Below, piece after piece: positions 45,834-58,339 of a stretch of 64,000 bases of DNA. The first letter of the stretch is position 1, and the number at the start of each line of letters is the position of its first letter. This DNA comes from Phanerochaete sordida (taxonomy: Eukaryota; Basidiomycota; Agaricomycetes; Polyporales; Phanerochaetaceae), in the NCBI GenBank assembly GCA_019973155.2, contig BPQB01000011.1:62001-126000 (forward strand), written 5' to 3'. The position numbers and the translations under genes are program-made. A model generated the notes under the pieces. That model had not been told where the DNA came from, did no database searches, and saw nothing but the letters and a program-made list of their open reading frames with translations.

Positions 45834-47572
45834 CCTAAATTTTTCAGCACTGGTGCGCGCAGAAGGTGTTGTGTAAACGGCTCACGATATGAATATTACT
45901 GAGACAGCTTGCGGTAGTGAGGAGCACAGGCAGGCACTTTATTACAGCGGTTCGGCTACTTATCTACAATGCGCACGATGATATTCCCTAGTGATACTGA
46001 GCATTCACGAGCACGCGGTACAAATCCACAGCAAGACGCATCATGAGTTCAGTACCAGTGAAACAATCGCGCAGCGTCCTATAAAGTAATATTACCCACA
46101 GCAGCTCTCCCCAAACCGACTCGTTTGGCATGCAGAGTTCGCTGGGATGGGATCTGGGGCACGAAGTGCAGCGACTAAATATATTCCATCAAGGGAGCTC
46201 GGGAGTTTGCAGGTTTGTGAGAGACTATTGGATGGTGCTATGTAGCGGTAGGTATTACTGCCATTGTGCGTGTACGCTGCAATCTGCCACAGTGGGAGAT
46301 TGAGGGTTCTTGAAGCTGTTAGTGCATTATCCGCATCGATAGCGCAGTTCTGACAACACCGTTCCCTTGATTCTACAACGTCCGCGGTTCACAAAGCATC
46401 CCCATGCTGCTTTGCCGCGGAAGCGGCGAACGAGCTCCTGCGGTGATGTCTCAGGTGAGGGCAAGACGTATTTCCCAGATTCTTACCAGTGGATGGTTTG
46501 CTTAGTAAGCCCTGAACACGGTTTACGAAATTCTGTGCGTTTTGCAGCTCGCAGAATGGTGACTTGGTTCTCGCTGCGTATTGCCCTGATTCCCGTCTGG
46601 GTTTTGGCTGCTAGACGCCACTACCTTAACTGATAAGACTGACAGCTGTCTATACGCGCAGAATCGAGGCATACAATGAAATGTGGCCCTTGTCAAAAAA
46701 CTGAATTGTCATGATAGTACGGCCCGTGGTGGCGCACCATACCTCATAATCCGTGATATTTGAGACCCTGAGCTTCTGGAATTCGAACTCTCAAAGCTCG
46801 ACGTTCAATATTTAACGCCCAATGCCGAAGACGTATAACTGTTCCGTGAACATCCATCACTGCTGGCAGCTGTTCGCCGCTTTTCATCCACGGTCTTTGG
46901 CGGACAGATGGCCGCTTTCACTAATAATCACCGTCATTTCTCCCACCCTCGCTCCTCGGAAGATACAATCCGTAGTTCTTTGTGACCTCCAGTGCTCACA
47001 AGAAGGTGTCGGAGGGAGTTTGGACGCCGGCTCGCATTTCTTCTAACAAGATTGTGTCACTTGCGAAGCACCACCTGAGAATCTGCCATTGTACCCGAAT
47101 AACTGTCGGAGACCGAATGTCGGCCATCTAATGATCAAGATAAGTTACAGAAGCACTCTACGCATGTGGCCGGTGGCCCATGGGGCATCCAGTGCCTCAC
47201 GCTCGCCCTGACTGACGGAATGCTAACAGCATCTTCGCGCCTCGGCATTCTAGTCAATCCCGAAAACAGCTGAGTGCAAGCACAGCACCATTCTGACACT
47301 GTACCATCTGACGCTTGCAAACGGTCTCCTGATGACCTCCGTCTGCGCGCACGGGAAGCACTCTGTTGAATGAAGCCATATCAATCAGGCCTCGCCACAG
47401 TTCTATGCCAGCAATCAGCCTTGCATCATCGCTCTGACTGTTCCTCATCTTTTCTATCTGTGGAAAACCCGCTGGGCAGCTCGCGGTCGTGCGAGGCCTC
47501 CAACTAGAGAGCTATGTATAAGACGCCGGAGGCCGTTTCTCAACAAGACATACCCTGTTTGCAGCCTCCGCC
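45834..47572. other. 1.7-kb gene-poor stretch, nothing supported
   Basis: Contains the promoter of the ICMT homologue and of the following DUF6534 gene. Open frames such as 46367-46633 have no motifs. Confidence 0.45.
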
Positions 47573-49482
47573 ATGTCCAGCCCTGCAGGTACCTGCACGC
47601 AACCCACTGCTGCGGACATCAACCAGCTCATCCTGTCTCAACTCGACCTTGGCTCGACGTTTGGGGTGGCCTACCTTGCCGTTCCTATCTCTGCTATGTA
47701 AGGGAGCGGTATCAGGGCCGGGTACATCTTGCTCACTCTAAAGTACAGCCTGTATGGCGTGACGGTCACCCAGACATTTTACTACTATCGCTCGAGCAAG
47801 GCCTCGTCGGATCCATGGTACATGAAGCTCCTCGTACGTGCGTTGCCATTTTGTGCTTGACACCAGCTGACTTCAGCGTTGCAGGTGGCGATCCTATTGT
47901 GAGTGAGCCTTTATACCATACCACCGTCTTGCTCGTTCTTATGAGCCGCGTAGAGTGCTAGACTCAGGCCACCAGGCACTAATTATCTACAGCCTCTACT
48001 ACTACCTCATTGCGCATTACGCCTATGCACCTGCATTGCTGTATAATGTCCGGTATGTCACTCCTACTGCTTGGTTTTGTGGGTACAGACTGCTGACGGG
48101 GACTATAGAACTTTGTCGGTACGCAACGGCCCTAATTATAACATAGCTATGACTCACATTCTGGACGGCAGGCTGAGGTTCTTTTGACGGCAAGTCCAGT
48201 GCGTTGATTATGCGACCTTCAGAGGTTGACGTTGGTATAACCGCAGGGACCTATCACCTTTATCGTCGAAAGGTATACACACCCCCTTCTGTACGCTATT
48301 TTTATTGCTGACATCGCTCAGCTTCCTAACTGTTCGAGTGTGGCGACGTATGCTCCTTCATCCTGAATCACCACCGTCTACTGATCCTCGCTCAATGTAC
48401 AGTGGGGCGCAACATCTACCTCTCCGGCACCATCGTAAGCCCGCCTCATTAAAAACTTCTAGCCTTTCTCATCAGATACAGGGCGTGTTCGTTGTAGCGC
48501 ACCTCATCCTCAATCTCAGTGCGTTTTTCTGGCAATTTACATCGATCATCATGCTCACAACCAATCAGTCTTTGCAGCTAAAGCGTATGTGCCGCGTCTT
48601 GTGCATGTACATGATGCTAACGCGCGAGAAGGTTTGAGTTCACCGAACTCACGGGAATCTTCAAGCTTGAGGCCATCGGCGCAGCCTGTCTTGCGGTTGC
48701 AACTGTTGCTGACATCGGGATTGCGGGCTCGGTGCTATGGTATCTTGGCAAATCGCGCACAGGCTTCCGACGCTCGGACGATATAATCACGCGTCTCATG
48801 TTGCTGACAATCAGCACTGGTGCACTCACGACGTAAGTGCCGCGCACATATAGCTTCTAACCGTGTACCTATTTTGTGACCTACAGGATATTTGTACTCG
48901 CGGATCTCGTCGCCTTTGTTGCGGCGCCAAAGACACTGTGGTCTATCGCGTTCAATTTTTTGCTCCCCAAGCGTACGTCTGCACTCATCTCCAGCTCTGT
49001 ACACGTTGACATATTCCTGTAGTCTACATTAATACCTTCCTGACCACGTACGTCCTCCTCCCTCATTACCTAAGTAAACTTGACATACACCTCACGCACT
49101 TAGGCTGAACATCCGTGGCACGCTGCGACAAGGGAATGTACCCACTAGCTCCACGGGCGCATTCAACAGCGTGCCTCTTCGCGCCCTCGAGCGTCACGGC
49201 GGGGGAACGCACGGCGGCGGCCACCCCATAGAGCTCCCGCGCGGAGTAGACATGGCGCGGAGCGTCCAAGTTGAGGTCTTCTCTGTGCGTGATCACTTGT
49301 CTTCGTTTCCCATTGAAAGTTGGAGGCAGTGCTGATACGCGATTGCGCAGGACAAGGGCCTACTCATGAACACCGGTTCGTCTGATAGCAAGTACTCGCA
49401 GGAGGCGAGCCAGGACAAAGGCATGTACGGCAAGCGGGCCCTGGGTCAGCTACGCACGACGGATACGGTCGTTGACGATTAG
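47573..49482 (+). CDS. DUF6534 seven-helix membrane protein
   Basis: The start MSSPAGTCTQPTAADINQLI leads into LGSTFGVAYLAVPISA, then LYGVTVTQTFYYYRSS after the first intron. Next come VLDSGHQALIIYSLYYYL, GPITFIVE and FLTVRVWR. The second half has FKLEAIGAACLAVATVADI, LWYLGKSRTGFRRSDDIITR, LLTISTGALTTIFVLADLVA and a hydrophilic tail ending RTTDTVVDD. LYGVTxxQ-x-Y, a dxxH helix and YLxKSRTGF-x-x-(S/T)D are signatures of the DUF6534 family, which is confined to fungi and abundant in Agaricomycetes. Function is unknown; topology suggests a receptor-like or sensor protein. About nine exons are required. I traced most; the boundaries between 48110 and 48300 are uncertain. Confidence 0.8.
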
Positions 49483-50659
49483 ACGAGTCAGTGGGCAATG
49501 GTGCGGTGTCCAGATAAACGCTTGGGCACAACCAACGGACGAGTAAATTATGTCAACAGATACTTTCCTTGTCCCAGGGTTCGAATCGTACAGAGGTGTA
49601 TTTATGATGATTTCCGACCATAAGCCCATGGCGTAAAATTACACCTTGCCCGAGTGCTGAAGCATCATATCGGGTCATGCATCGTCACCTATCTCTAGCG
49701 TTGATACTCGTAAGCGAACGACGAAATTGCGCTGAGGAGAACGTAGAAAGAGGAGGAATTGAGAATTCACGCCGCAGTACATGCGGAGCACTTACATAAA
49801 GTCATTACTGTTGGTAGACGGTACTTCGAGAGCATGTTGGGCGATGAAAGCGCGAATTGCAGCTCGTGGATGCAGTAGCGCCAGATTGGTTAGCGTACGT
49901 AAGTTATCTCATGAAGGATCTCCATACGTCGGTGCGATGAGGTTGCAGGTCAACGAGGCCGCGCGCAGCGAGGTAAGAATGCCCTCGATTGCTCGACAAC
50001 GGCAGCGATGAGATATAGGCCTGGAAGGTCACACCCAGAGGATATAGCGGCGCGGTATCTGCAACGGCTCATCTCTCCGGTATAAGAGCGTGCAAGAGCA
50101 TGCAATCTGTAGCAGTACAAGATGAAGCGATTTGGCTGGGGCACGCCGCCAGTTAAAGCGATAAGCGGGCGTAAATCGGGATGAGGCAGTGGAGCAGATC
50201 CTCCGCGACGTACCCGAGGGCTACTGCGCGCAAGCATAGTTTATTGTCAGGATCTTCAAAGCGATCGTAGATGCCGCCCAATCAGGCTGAATCAATATCG
50301 TGGGGAGGATAAACATCTGCCGTCGGTTATTTCATGGACGACCGCGCTCGGACTAAAAGGCACCCCGAAGTGCGCTCCTAATGCGCACAGAATGAACAGC
50401 TGAAAGTATGTGAATAAATTGAGAACGCACCAGACGATCGTTGGAATCGAGGCCGAGTCATCAGCTCGTCCGATAGCAGACCTCCTTTCTAAGGGCAGGG
50501 ACGCTCCTCCCGTCTAGTCGGATATGCTGACTCTTCGGTGCTCTAAATTCTCCGATAATTCTACACAGCGCATACAAATGTCGACGAGTAGAATTGTGTG
50601 GTGACTCCGTTTCGAAATCAGCTTTCCAGTATCGGTGTCGGGCATCCTGGATAGGACCC
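49483..50659. other. 1.2-kb stretch, nothing supported
   Basis: No gene recognised on either strand. It lies upstream of a degenerate prenyltransferase and may contain further decayed sequence of that gene. Confidence 0.4.
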
Positions 50660-51382
50660 ATGCGGTAAGCTGCAAAGTCGCGACGCAGCGTCCGCTGAAG
50701 CCGATCGGATTCCCAGTTTCATGCAATCTCGTATACCTGTATCTCATCTTTCTTCCTCCCCAAATCAGAGTCCCCTCCAACCCACACGGCATCCACAAAG
50801 ATATCATCTTTGTTACTCATGTAACTAGGGATGACCATGAACTAGGGCTTTCCGATGGCCTAGCTAGTGGTAATTCCTCGGTACACGGAACGCGATATCG
50901 CTCTATTATGCATCATGCTCGTTGGAATAGTTTAGTGACTCATATACGGCATGGCACGAGACATGACACTAAAGTGTAGGATAGCTGGACGCTGGTATAC
51001 GATACAGAATATGTCTGCCAGGACCGCAAGTACGACCTCAAGGCTGGCGTCAAGTCTACAGCCCTCCTCTTCGGCGATAGCGTCCGCCCCGTTCTTATTT
51101 TCTTCGCAGTCGTCTTCATCTGCTCTCTCATTGTCAGTGGAGTCCTTGCCTGCCAGACCGCGGCATACTATGCCGTCTCCTGCGGAGGCGCTACCTTGCA
51201 TTTTGTGAGGCAGTTTTTTACTTGGAACGTCTCCGACCCTGCCAACTGTGGAACGAAGTTCAAGGTATGTCATTCAGCGCATGCATGGATTTCATGCTGA
51301 CGCGGTGCTGTAGTCCAACGGCGACTTGAGATATTTTATTTGGGGCAGAATTCTGCTTGACTACTATCTGAAAGCCCGCTAG
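50660..51382 (+). pseudogene. Degenerate UbiA-type prenyltransferase
   Basis: The C-terminal part is well preserved: an exon at 50980-51264 (WTLVYDTEYVCQDRKYD, KAGVKSTALLFGDSVRPVL, CGGATLHFVRQFFTW, SDPANCGTKFK) and a last exon at 51314-51382 (SNGDLRYFIWGRILLDYYL) with the stop at 51382. YDTxYxCQDxKxD is the second aspartate-rich motif of UbiA enzymes. Just upstream, about 50823-50875, the expected helix reads LGMTMN*GFPMA*LVVIP, where both stops are TAG at positions where relatives have Trp (TGG). The first aspartate motif was not found; a weak echo (KVATQRPLKP) lies near 50680. The gene is therefore inactive. Live homologues attach prenyl chains to aromatic acids, in ubiquinone or meroterpenoid synthesis. 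Confidence 0.8.
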
Positions 51383-52021
51383 ACTTTTACAACTCGAACA
51401 TCATCGTCACCGTAGGCATACCAAACAAAGCAAGCTGTAATAGCATTTCGAAAGAGCACCAGATATTTTATGAAATAAATCACAACGTTGCTGCACAGCA
51501 TCGAAGTCGCAGGCATCGAATGCTTTCTCCCGCCCGCATCTCCTCGGCGCTCCATCGTGCATCGACCAGCGTATGTGATATAAAGATATTTAACGACGCT
51601 GTCGAGCAATCGAGCCTCGCGCACCTACGTCTGCGACGGCTCCTCCAGCGTGTGGATCGTCGGGATTCTGCGGTAAGCGACTATGACGCCCTCCGGATAC
51701 GTCTTCATAAAGTTGGATGGGAGGCGGGAGGTGAGCGGGCTCTGTAAGACGGCAGTGCCGACGATGAATTCCTACGATAACGCTCCAGAGTTACCGAGAA
51801 CGGGCGAGAGCGAGGCGCGCCCTAGCGAAGACGGAGCAGATGGTGGACAGCGCTATCGCGTACGCGTTCTGCGCGACGCGCGGCGGGTGCTGTGTCCCCT
51901 GATACAGCAAGCCCGCGCGTGCAATGATTCCGACCCTTAAGCTCGCACCGCTGTGAGCCTTTATCGCTTACATATCGCCCTTCACGCGCATGCGGAACCC
52001 CTAGCTAAGCCGCCTGCAGAC
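51383..52021. other. Intergenic, no gene seen
   Basis: No supported frame. Short open frames lack motifs. Confidence 0.4.
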
Positions 52022-52500
52022 GAATGCACGCCTTCAACCTCGGAATCGAGGTGCCCGAGCTAAGGACCATAGGAGCGACGACGAGGCGGATCACGAGCGG
52101 CTCGACGTCGGCGTGCGGCAGCGCGGCCCGCTCGCTTGTCTCGTAGGAGCTCGGGAGGTAGTCTACGCGATGACCAGCAAAGGAGGTGCGGCGCGGAGCC
52201 CCAGGCGCAGAGCGCGCCCGGCCTCGCGCTCGTCGTCTGCCGCGTCCCGGAGCCCGAACGGCACGAGCCTCTTCTTCTTCCTGCGCTTCGGGCTCACCGA
52301 GCGCGTCGTGCGCCGTGCGCCAGAGCCTCCCGCGCGTCGAGGTCTTCGCGCGCATGAACGGCGAGCTCCCACAGGACGCCGTGTATGCGCTGCGCACCGC
52401 GGGCGACCACCGCGGGCGACCACTACGGGCTTGCGGCGTGGTGAAGTTCTACAAGGACCGCAGAAGCCCAGGCGGAAATAGAGGACAGGGGACAGGCTGT
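52022..52500 (+). other. GC-rich coding-like island, unidentified
   Basis: GC content rises sharply, as in exons of this genome. One frame reads LPRVEVFARMNGELPQDAVY, ALRTAGD and VVKFYKDRR, a protein-like stretch near 52320-52470. I could not connect these into a gene with a start, clean introns and an end. It may be a fragment of a lost gene. The family is not recognised. Confidence 0.35.
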
Positions 52501-52758
52501 CATGCATTAGAAGGACCTCAGGAGTCATGGCGAGCAGGTGGTGTTCCGCAGCCTTCGCTGAGTCTGGTTCCCGGGCTGCACAGTTTCGGACCCTGTTTGA
52601 AGCGCGAGACGCGCCGGGTCGTTAGCAGGGAACCCTACGCTACGCCGGCCAGGTCTATCTTCGCGAGAGCGGCTGACAATGCGCCGCGACAGCTAGTAGA
52701 GATCGCGTCCTCAGTCTCGACGCGTGCGTTCCAACGTAAATATTGCAGCGAGCTCCAA

Positions 52759-55241
52759 TCATGCAGGCACAAGCTCTATGTACCGCTCCGTCCACATCGG
52801 CGCCGCCACATTCACCTGCGCACCAGTCAGCGCGGCCGCGCCTGCAGCACCGAGACGCGCGCACCTGCAAGTACCAGCTCTCGTCGTCCCTGAACGCCGG
52901 CAGCGCCGCCGGCGTGCCGTCCAGGGGAGCACAGAGGCGCTAGCGGCGCGGCGTCAGCGCGCAACAGACGGAGCACGCCGGGCGACGTACGTGGGGCACG
53001 ATCTCGTGCTGGAGCCGGCGCCGGAGCCCCGCCTTCTTCAGCGCCGCGGAGAGGCCCTGCTGCGCGAGGTGCGCCTCGAAGGCGTCCGAGCTGTCGTACG
53101 CCGCCGCGGCCGCCTGCATCACCGCCGCGAGCATCCGCGCTACAAGCGCAGACATCAGCAGCAGCCCCGCGCGACGAGTGACACGCACCTTTGAGCGCTT
53201 CAGGCGACCGCCCCTGGGCCTGGTCAGGCACGGCGATCTGCCGGTGGTGAGCGGCAGGGCAGCGCGGACAGGCGAGCACGCACCTTGCCCGAGCTCACGA
53301 GCTCCTGCATGATCCTCCGCGTCTCCTCGGGGCCCGGCTCCGCGCGCGGCTCGCGCGCGACCCAGTTCACAAAGTGGCCCAGCAGCGCCGCGCCGCGCTC
53401 GCGCTTGAGGAACGGCGCCCACGCGTCGAGCACACGCGGCACGCCGAGGTAGTCCGCGTCGCCGAGGTTCGACACGTCGATGCGGTCGAAGCGCAGCGCC
53501 GCGGCGCCGGGCGCGAGCGCGGACGCGAGCGCGCCCGCGTCCTGGTTCGCGACGGTGAACGCGACGCGCAGCGTGCGCAGCCGCTCGCCGAGCGCCTCGA
53601 GCGCGCCGACGACGTGGAAGTAGAGGCCGCCGTACAGGTCCTCGGGCGTGCAGCCGTGCGCGACGCCGGACGCGACGACCGCTTCGATGCTGGGGGCACG
53701 CGGTCAGCAGGTGCGCGCGCGCGCGAGACGCAGGCGGGAGGACGCACTCCCAGCCGGCGAGCGGGTTCGCGCCGTCGGAGAGCAGCCACGCGCCCGCGGG
53801 CGAGAACAGGAAGCGGTTCGGCGTGTCGAAGTGCGCGGCGTGCGCGCCGAACGGGAGCACGAGCCCGGTGCGGTTGTATGCGTCGCGCGCGAGGCGGTGC
53901 GAGCCGCGGCACTGCGCCCACGCCCTGTGGCGCACGTCGACGCGCGAGGGATCCTGCCTGTGCGGGGCGTCAGTCGCGCACCGACGTTGTGCGGGAAGGG
54001 GGCGCACCGGACGCGGCGCAGCTCCTTCTGCGCCTGCTCGGTCTTCCACTTGAAGGACGACATAATGGACGCGCTGCAGAGCTTGCGCATGTCCGCCGAC
54101 ATGTTCGCATTGAGCGTCGCGTGCTCGCCGAGCTGCAGTTGCAGCTCATCGGCGTTCTTCCCGCAGAGCTCCATGCCGATGCCGACCAGCTCTGCGCCGT
54201 ACGCCTTCGGTACGAACGCCGAGTACCAGAGGTGCAGGGCCATGTCGGCAGCGCGACGCTTGTTCGGAATGCGCCCGAGCAGCTGCAGGATGAGGATGTT
54301 GCGGATGGTAATGTGCTGGTCGCGATCGTTCATGAGGACTGTCACTTGGCCGGGGTAGTCGGGAGGCAGGGCGTTGATGGTACTCAGCACGCTGCGCAAG
54401 TCTCCCGAGGCTGTCATGTAGGGATGAGACGTAGCTACCGATGCGAACATGAGGCTGCGCGCACCGACGAATGCGAGGTCAATGTCCGGTCGAGAAAGCG
54501 CATCCTCTGGAGATAGCTTCAGCACGTCAATACCGGGCATTGTGCCCCACCTTTGAAGGTCCTTGAGTAAGAGCTGCACGGTGGACGCGATACACTTACA
54601 GCGGCAGGGCCCTTGCAACAGGGTGCAGGTTAGGATCTTCGGTCACGAACGTGGGCTGCCGCCCCTCCTCTATCCAAGCAGGCTGCCACTTGTCTGTTCG
54701 GATGCTGGCCTTGCAGTCTAACGTACGTCAGCACAGAAAAATATGTCCCCGGCGCGTGTACCTTTGGCGTGCGTTTTCCAGTGCTTCCGCTGGCATTCCT
54801 AGGACGCAGTGTCAGAAACTAGCGCATATATGCGGGGAATACATGGCTGAGACGTACCTTGGAGCAGTACTTGACGAGACGGCAGCCGCTGCACGCCTGT
54901 GTGCCCGGCTTGCGGCACTCGTCGCTGAGCATCGCGGGGTCGGGGTGGGCGTACGCGCACGGCGCGGCGGACATGATGTAGGCGGGGCCGTCGTCGCCTA
55001 CCGTGCTGACTACGCCCTGGAAGACGTCGCGCTCGGTGAGGCCGTGCCGCGCGAGAAACGCGCGCCACTCGGCGGGGTCGTTGGGCATGTCGTACTCGTG
55101 CGCGCGCGCGCGGTGCTCCTGCGCGATCTCGGCGCGGTGCGCGACGTTGTGCTTCAGCCAGGCGACGACCTCGGCCGCCTTCTGGTCGCGGAGCGACAGC
55201 TGCGCTAGGCGGTCGCCCAGCTCTTGGATCGTGAGGGGCAT
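52759..55241 (-). CDS. MYND zinc-finger protein with DUF4470 domain
   Basis: Start at 55241 (MPLTIQELGDRLAQLSLRD), chosen because a TATAAA box lies about 60 bp upstream; the open frame itself extends to 55409. After a helical N-terminus with AYIMSAAPCAYAHPDPAML comes the MYND finger (CRKPGTQACSGCRLVKYCSK, then ECQRKHWKTHAKDC), split over introns. The DUF4470 domain follows (TMPGIDVLKLSPEDALSRPD, DLRSVLSTINALPPDYPGQV, LMNDRDQHITIRNILILQLL). A long C-terminal region includes NRTGLVLPFGAHAAHFDTPN, YGGLYFHVVGALEALGERLR and the end PMWTERYIELVPA. MYND fingers mediate protein contacts, often in chromatin or signalling; DUF4470 is common in fungi and of unknown function. The gene looks intact and very GC-rich. 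Confidence 0.87.
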
Positions 55242-55297
55242 GGCAGATGGTGGGGCAGAGGGAAGCTGGATTTTGGGGATAGGCAGACGCCTGGCGC

Positions 55298-55303
55298 GTT
55301 TAT
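55298..55303 (-). promoter_or_regulatory. TATA box of the MYND-DUF4470 gene
   Basis: TATAAA on the minus strand about 57-62 bases upstream of the ATG at 55241. This spacing supports that start and argues against the longer open frame beginning at 55409. Confidence 0.5.
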
Positions 55304-56309
55304 AGGTTGATGGACCAGACCAAACAGGAACTGGGGCTACTCCAGTTGGCTTACATGCAGATCTACTGCCAGCACCTCGTCGTCGCAGGGAAAGTCGGGA
55401 TGAGGACATGATCGCTGGGCGCCGAGCACGTGTGATGGCGCATCATCCCGCTTTGACGCGCTCTCTGCGTGCCAAGCCGTCGCTGCGGTTGTCTACCGCG
55501 CTGGCTGCCACCTTCTCCCCATGCTCTGGCTGGCCTCCGTGCTTTCCGGCCCCTTCATCAGCGCATCCCACACGCGCGAAGAACGCACTCCCAGACGTCG
55601 AGCGGGTCCGCGCCGGAGCCGGGTGTTCGAACCACCTCCAGGCCCCGAATTTTCGAAGTCTGCTGCGCCGATTTGTTAGCTTATACACCGGCCACCTTGA
55701 GAATCTTGAGCTTGCAAAAAAAGTTACACCCAAGATGCCTGATACTGCGCCTTTTGACTATATCTACCTGACGCGCAGGGTGTGATGGGCGCAAGACCTG
55801 CCGTGTTGGCCTGCGCTCGCGCTCCGAGTCGGCGCTTCCGTCGGCTCCGAACAACCGCGGCCCACACAAGGCCCACTCACTGCGTTCCGGGTCGGGCTGT
55901 ATGGGGTGCTGCTAGGTCGCTTTCAGTCGGATATCTAGGGCTGCGCCAGACAAGGTGTGCTCATCGCCGCAGATGCCGGTGATTTACTTTTATGGACCTC
56001 CACGTGGGTGGATTGATGGCGCAGAGGCAGAGGCAGATGGCCTGTACAGGTGGCTACCGTCTGTAACGAGCTGTCGCTGCCTAAACACTGGGCTGTAAAT
56101 GTAAATCAACAACACCTAAACAGACCCCTCGGTATACCCCTTCACAGACGGCCTAAACTCACGGCGTACACCCGGCGCTTGCACCCAGTGACTATGCCGG
56201 TTGCGTCCGCCAGCCCACATGGAGACCTAGCTTGACGACAGCATCCGCCTCGTCATTTGTGCTGCTCGCTCTGTGTCAGTCTGTGCCACCTGAGAATCCA
56301 CGCTTCGCA
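55304..56309. other. Intergenic, no gene seen
   Basis: Region between the divergent MYND-DUF4470 gene (minus) and transporter copy 3 (plus). It carries the promoters of both. Plus-strand open frames starting at 55408 have no motifs. Confidence 0.5.
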
Positions 56310-58339
56310 ATGCACTTGCGCGACTCAAGCGGCGATCTAAGGCAGCCCCTCCTTACCACGCCAGAGGCTGAATATCTTCAGCCCGAGTTTCCCGACACCA
56401 CTCTCGGGGGCGCAGTCGAGGCCAGCCCCTCGTATCGGCTCTACAAAAGGCGCTTCGTGGGCGTTGTGGGGATTGTGGGTGTACACGTGCCGTCTGTTTT
56501 GGGTTGGAGGCTGACTCTGGATACCGTTCTACGCCAGGTCCTTCTCAACGCCGTGGCTGCGATGCCAAACCTATGGTTCGGACCTATAGCAAATGATGGT
56601 TCGTGTCTTATCGTGATTTCTTCGTAATACTCCTGGGAATTAATGGATACGGTTTACAGTGTCCAAGGACTTTGGCTTTACACTCGACCAGGTCAACTGG
56701 CTTGGGAACGTCGTGAATCTCGTTTTTCTCCCCTCGTCCATTGTTGTGCCTTTTGCGTGCAAACGCTTCGACATCCGCGTGACTGTATGTGTGCGCCTTA
56801 CATTCCTGAACAATGCTGACAGCTCTGGCTGGGTAGTGCTATATAGCAACGTCTTTGCTCATCCTCTCTGCGTGGATTCGATACGCTGGCTCCGCATATC
56901 CTCGTGACAAGGGAGGTTCATACACACTCATGATGGTGGGACAGGTCAGTAATGTCGTCAGCACTGGTGAGCCTATAAGGCGACATACTAACATTGGCCG
57001 TCCTTCGAGATTCTCGCGGGCGCGGCACAACCCACCTTTCAGGTTCTTGGACCGTTGTATTCGGAAAGATGGTTCGATCTGAATTCTCGGACAACAATGA
57101 CGATGCTGATGTCAATAGGTAAGTTTCGAGCTTTTTGGTCGCAGAATGCGACTGACATTCGACAGCAAATCCCATCGGCAGTGGACTAGCACAGCTCATA
57201 TCCCCTCTAAGTGGGCCTCCGAGATTCTCCGTGCGTTTTCAGGGCCGACTCAGTCACCGCTTGCGCTTATACAAACAGATTGTCGTTCTCGGTATTATTT
57301 GCACAGTGGTCGGACCCTGCACATTTCTCGTAGGAAATGCACCACCGACACCACCAAGTACGTCCTGACTGTTGTGTATCTACAGGAATTCTGAAAGTAT
57401 ATGTAGCGTACTCCGCTTCGCAGCCAAGCCCGCCGTTTATATCCCTCATACGCGCCGTATGGGGGCGAGAGCCGCGCGGCCGACCAACGTACATGAGCCT
57501 CCGCGAGCGCATAGATTTTGCAATTTTGACCGTCAACTTCGGCGTGCTCGTCGGCGCGTACGTGCTCATCTAGAACCCAGAAACATACACTCACGTCTTT
57601 GCCAGCGTGACCTCCTTCTCGATCCTCACAAACCAAGACCTCGTGCGCCCGCACATTTCGCCCTCGCCGTTGTATCTGAGCTGACTTCGACGCCAGGCAC
57701 CCTACGGATACTCCAGCGACACGGCAGGCTTGATGGGCGCAACGCTGCTGCTCGCGGGCATCGCGTGTGCCGTCGTGACGAGCCCGCTCTTCGACCGCGT
57801 GCTGACACACCATCTCGCGCTCACCTGTAAGGTGCTCTGCCCAGCGCTCGGCGCGCTCTGGCTGAGCCTCATCTGGGCTGGTTTGTCCTTGTCTTCCTTC
57901 TCGCCGTCTCCCGACTCCTCACACGTGCGTAACACAGTGAAAGAAGACAATACCGGAGGGCTCTTCGTCCTCATGGCGCTGCTCGGCGCAGGCTCGGTCA
58001 CGCTCCTCCCCGTCGCGCTGGAGCTCGCCGTCGAAGTGACACGCAATGCAGACGGGAGCGCCGCCGTGCTGTGGTTCGTGTGCGTATCCCGTGCCCTTCC
58101 GCGCTTCCCATTCAGCTAAGCATCAGCGCAGAGGCAACCTCATGAGCATCACCTACGTCCTGTCCGAGAGCGCGCTGCGCGCAGGACCCGATGCGCACCC
58201 GCCGCTGAATATGCACCGCGGTCTGGTGTTCCAGGGCGCGCTCGTGTGCGGCACCGTCGTGACGGTCGCAGGGCTACGCGGACGTCAGGCACGGCGCGAG
58301 ATGGACGAGCGCACGCTACGACAGCCGGCAGAGACGTAG
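56310..58339 (+). CDS. FLVCR/SLC49-like major facilitator, dispersed copy 3
   Basis: Twelve exons: 56310-56474, 56538-56598, 56660-56784, 56837-56944, 57010-57118, 57166-57230, 57279-57357, 57407-57557, 57606-57642, 57697-57880, 57938-58079 and 58132-58339, giving 477 residues. All ten internal exons equal those of the two tandem copies in length. The N-terminus differs (MHLRDSSGDLRQPLLTTPEA) and includes an RQPLL stretch resembling a dileucine sorting signal (inference). The C-terminal tail is about 20 residues shorter, ending REMDERTLRQPAET. Membrane landmarks are shared: YRLYKRRFVGVVGI, DFGFTLDQVNWLGNV, YSERWFDLNSRTTMTMLM and VKEDNTGGLFVLMALLGAG. It is closer to copy 1 than to copy 2 in exons 9-12. 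It looks intact; substrate unknown. Confidence 0.88.

Noticed and set aside
53374..54516. 380-codon plus-strand open frame
   Set aside because: Antisense shadow of the MYND-DUF4470 gene, which has clear domains on the minus strand.
52759..55241. Idea that the 52-55 kb GC-rich block is horizontally transferred
   Set aside because: Introns, MYND and DUF4470 domains are typical of basidiomycetes; GC-rich exons are also present in the desaturase and transporter genes.
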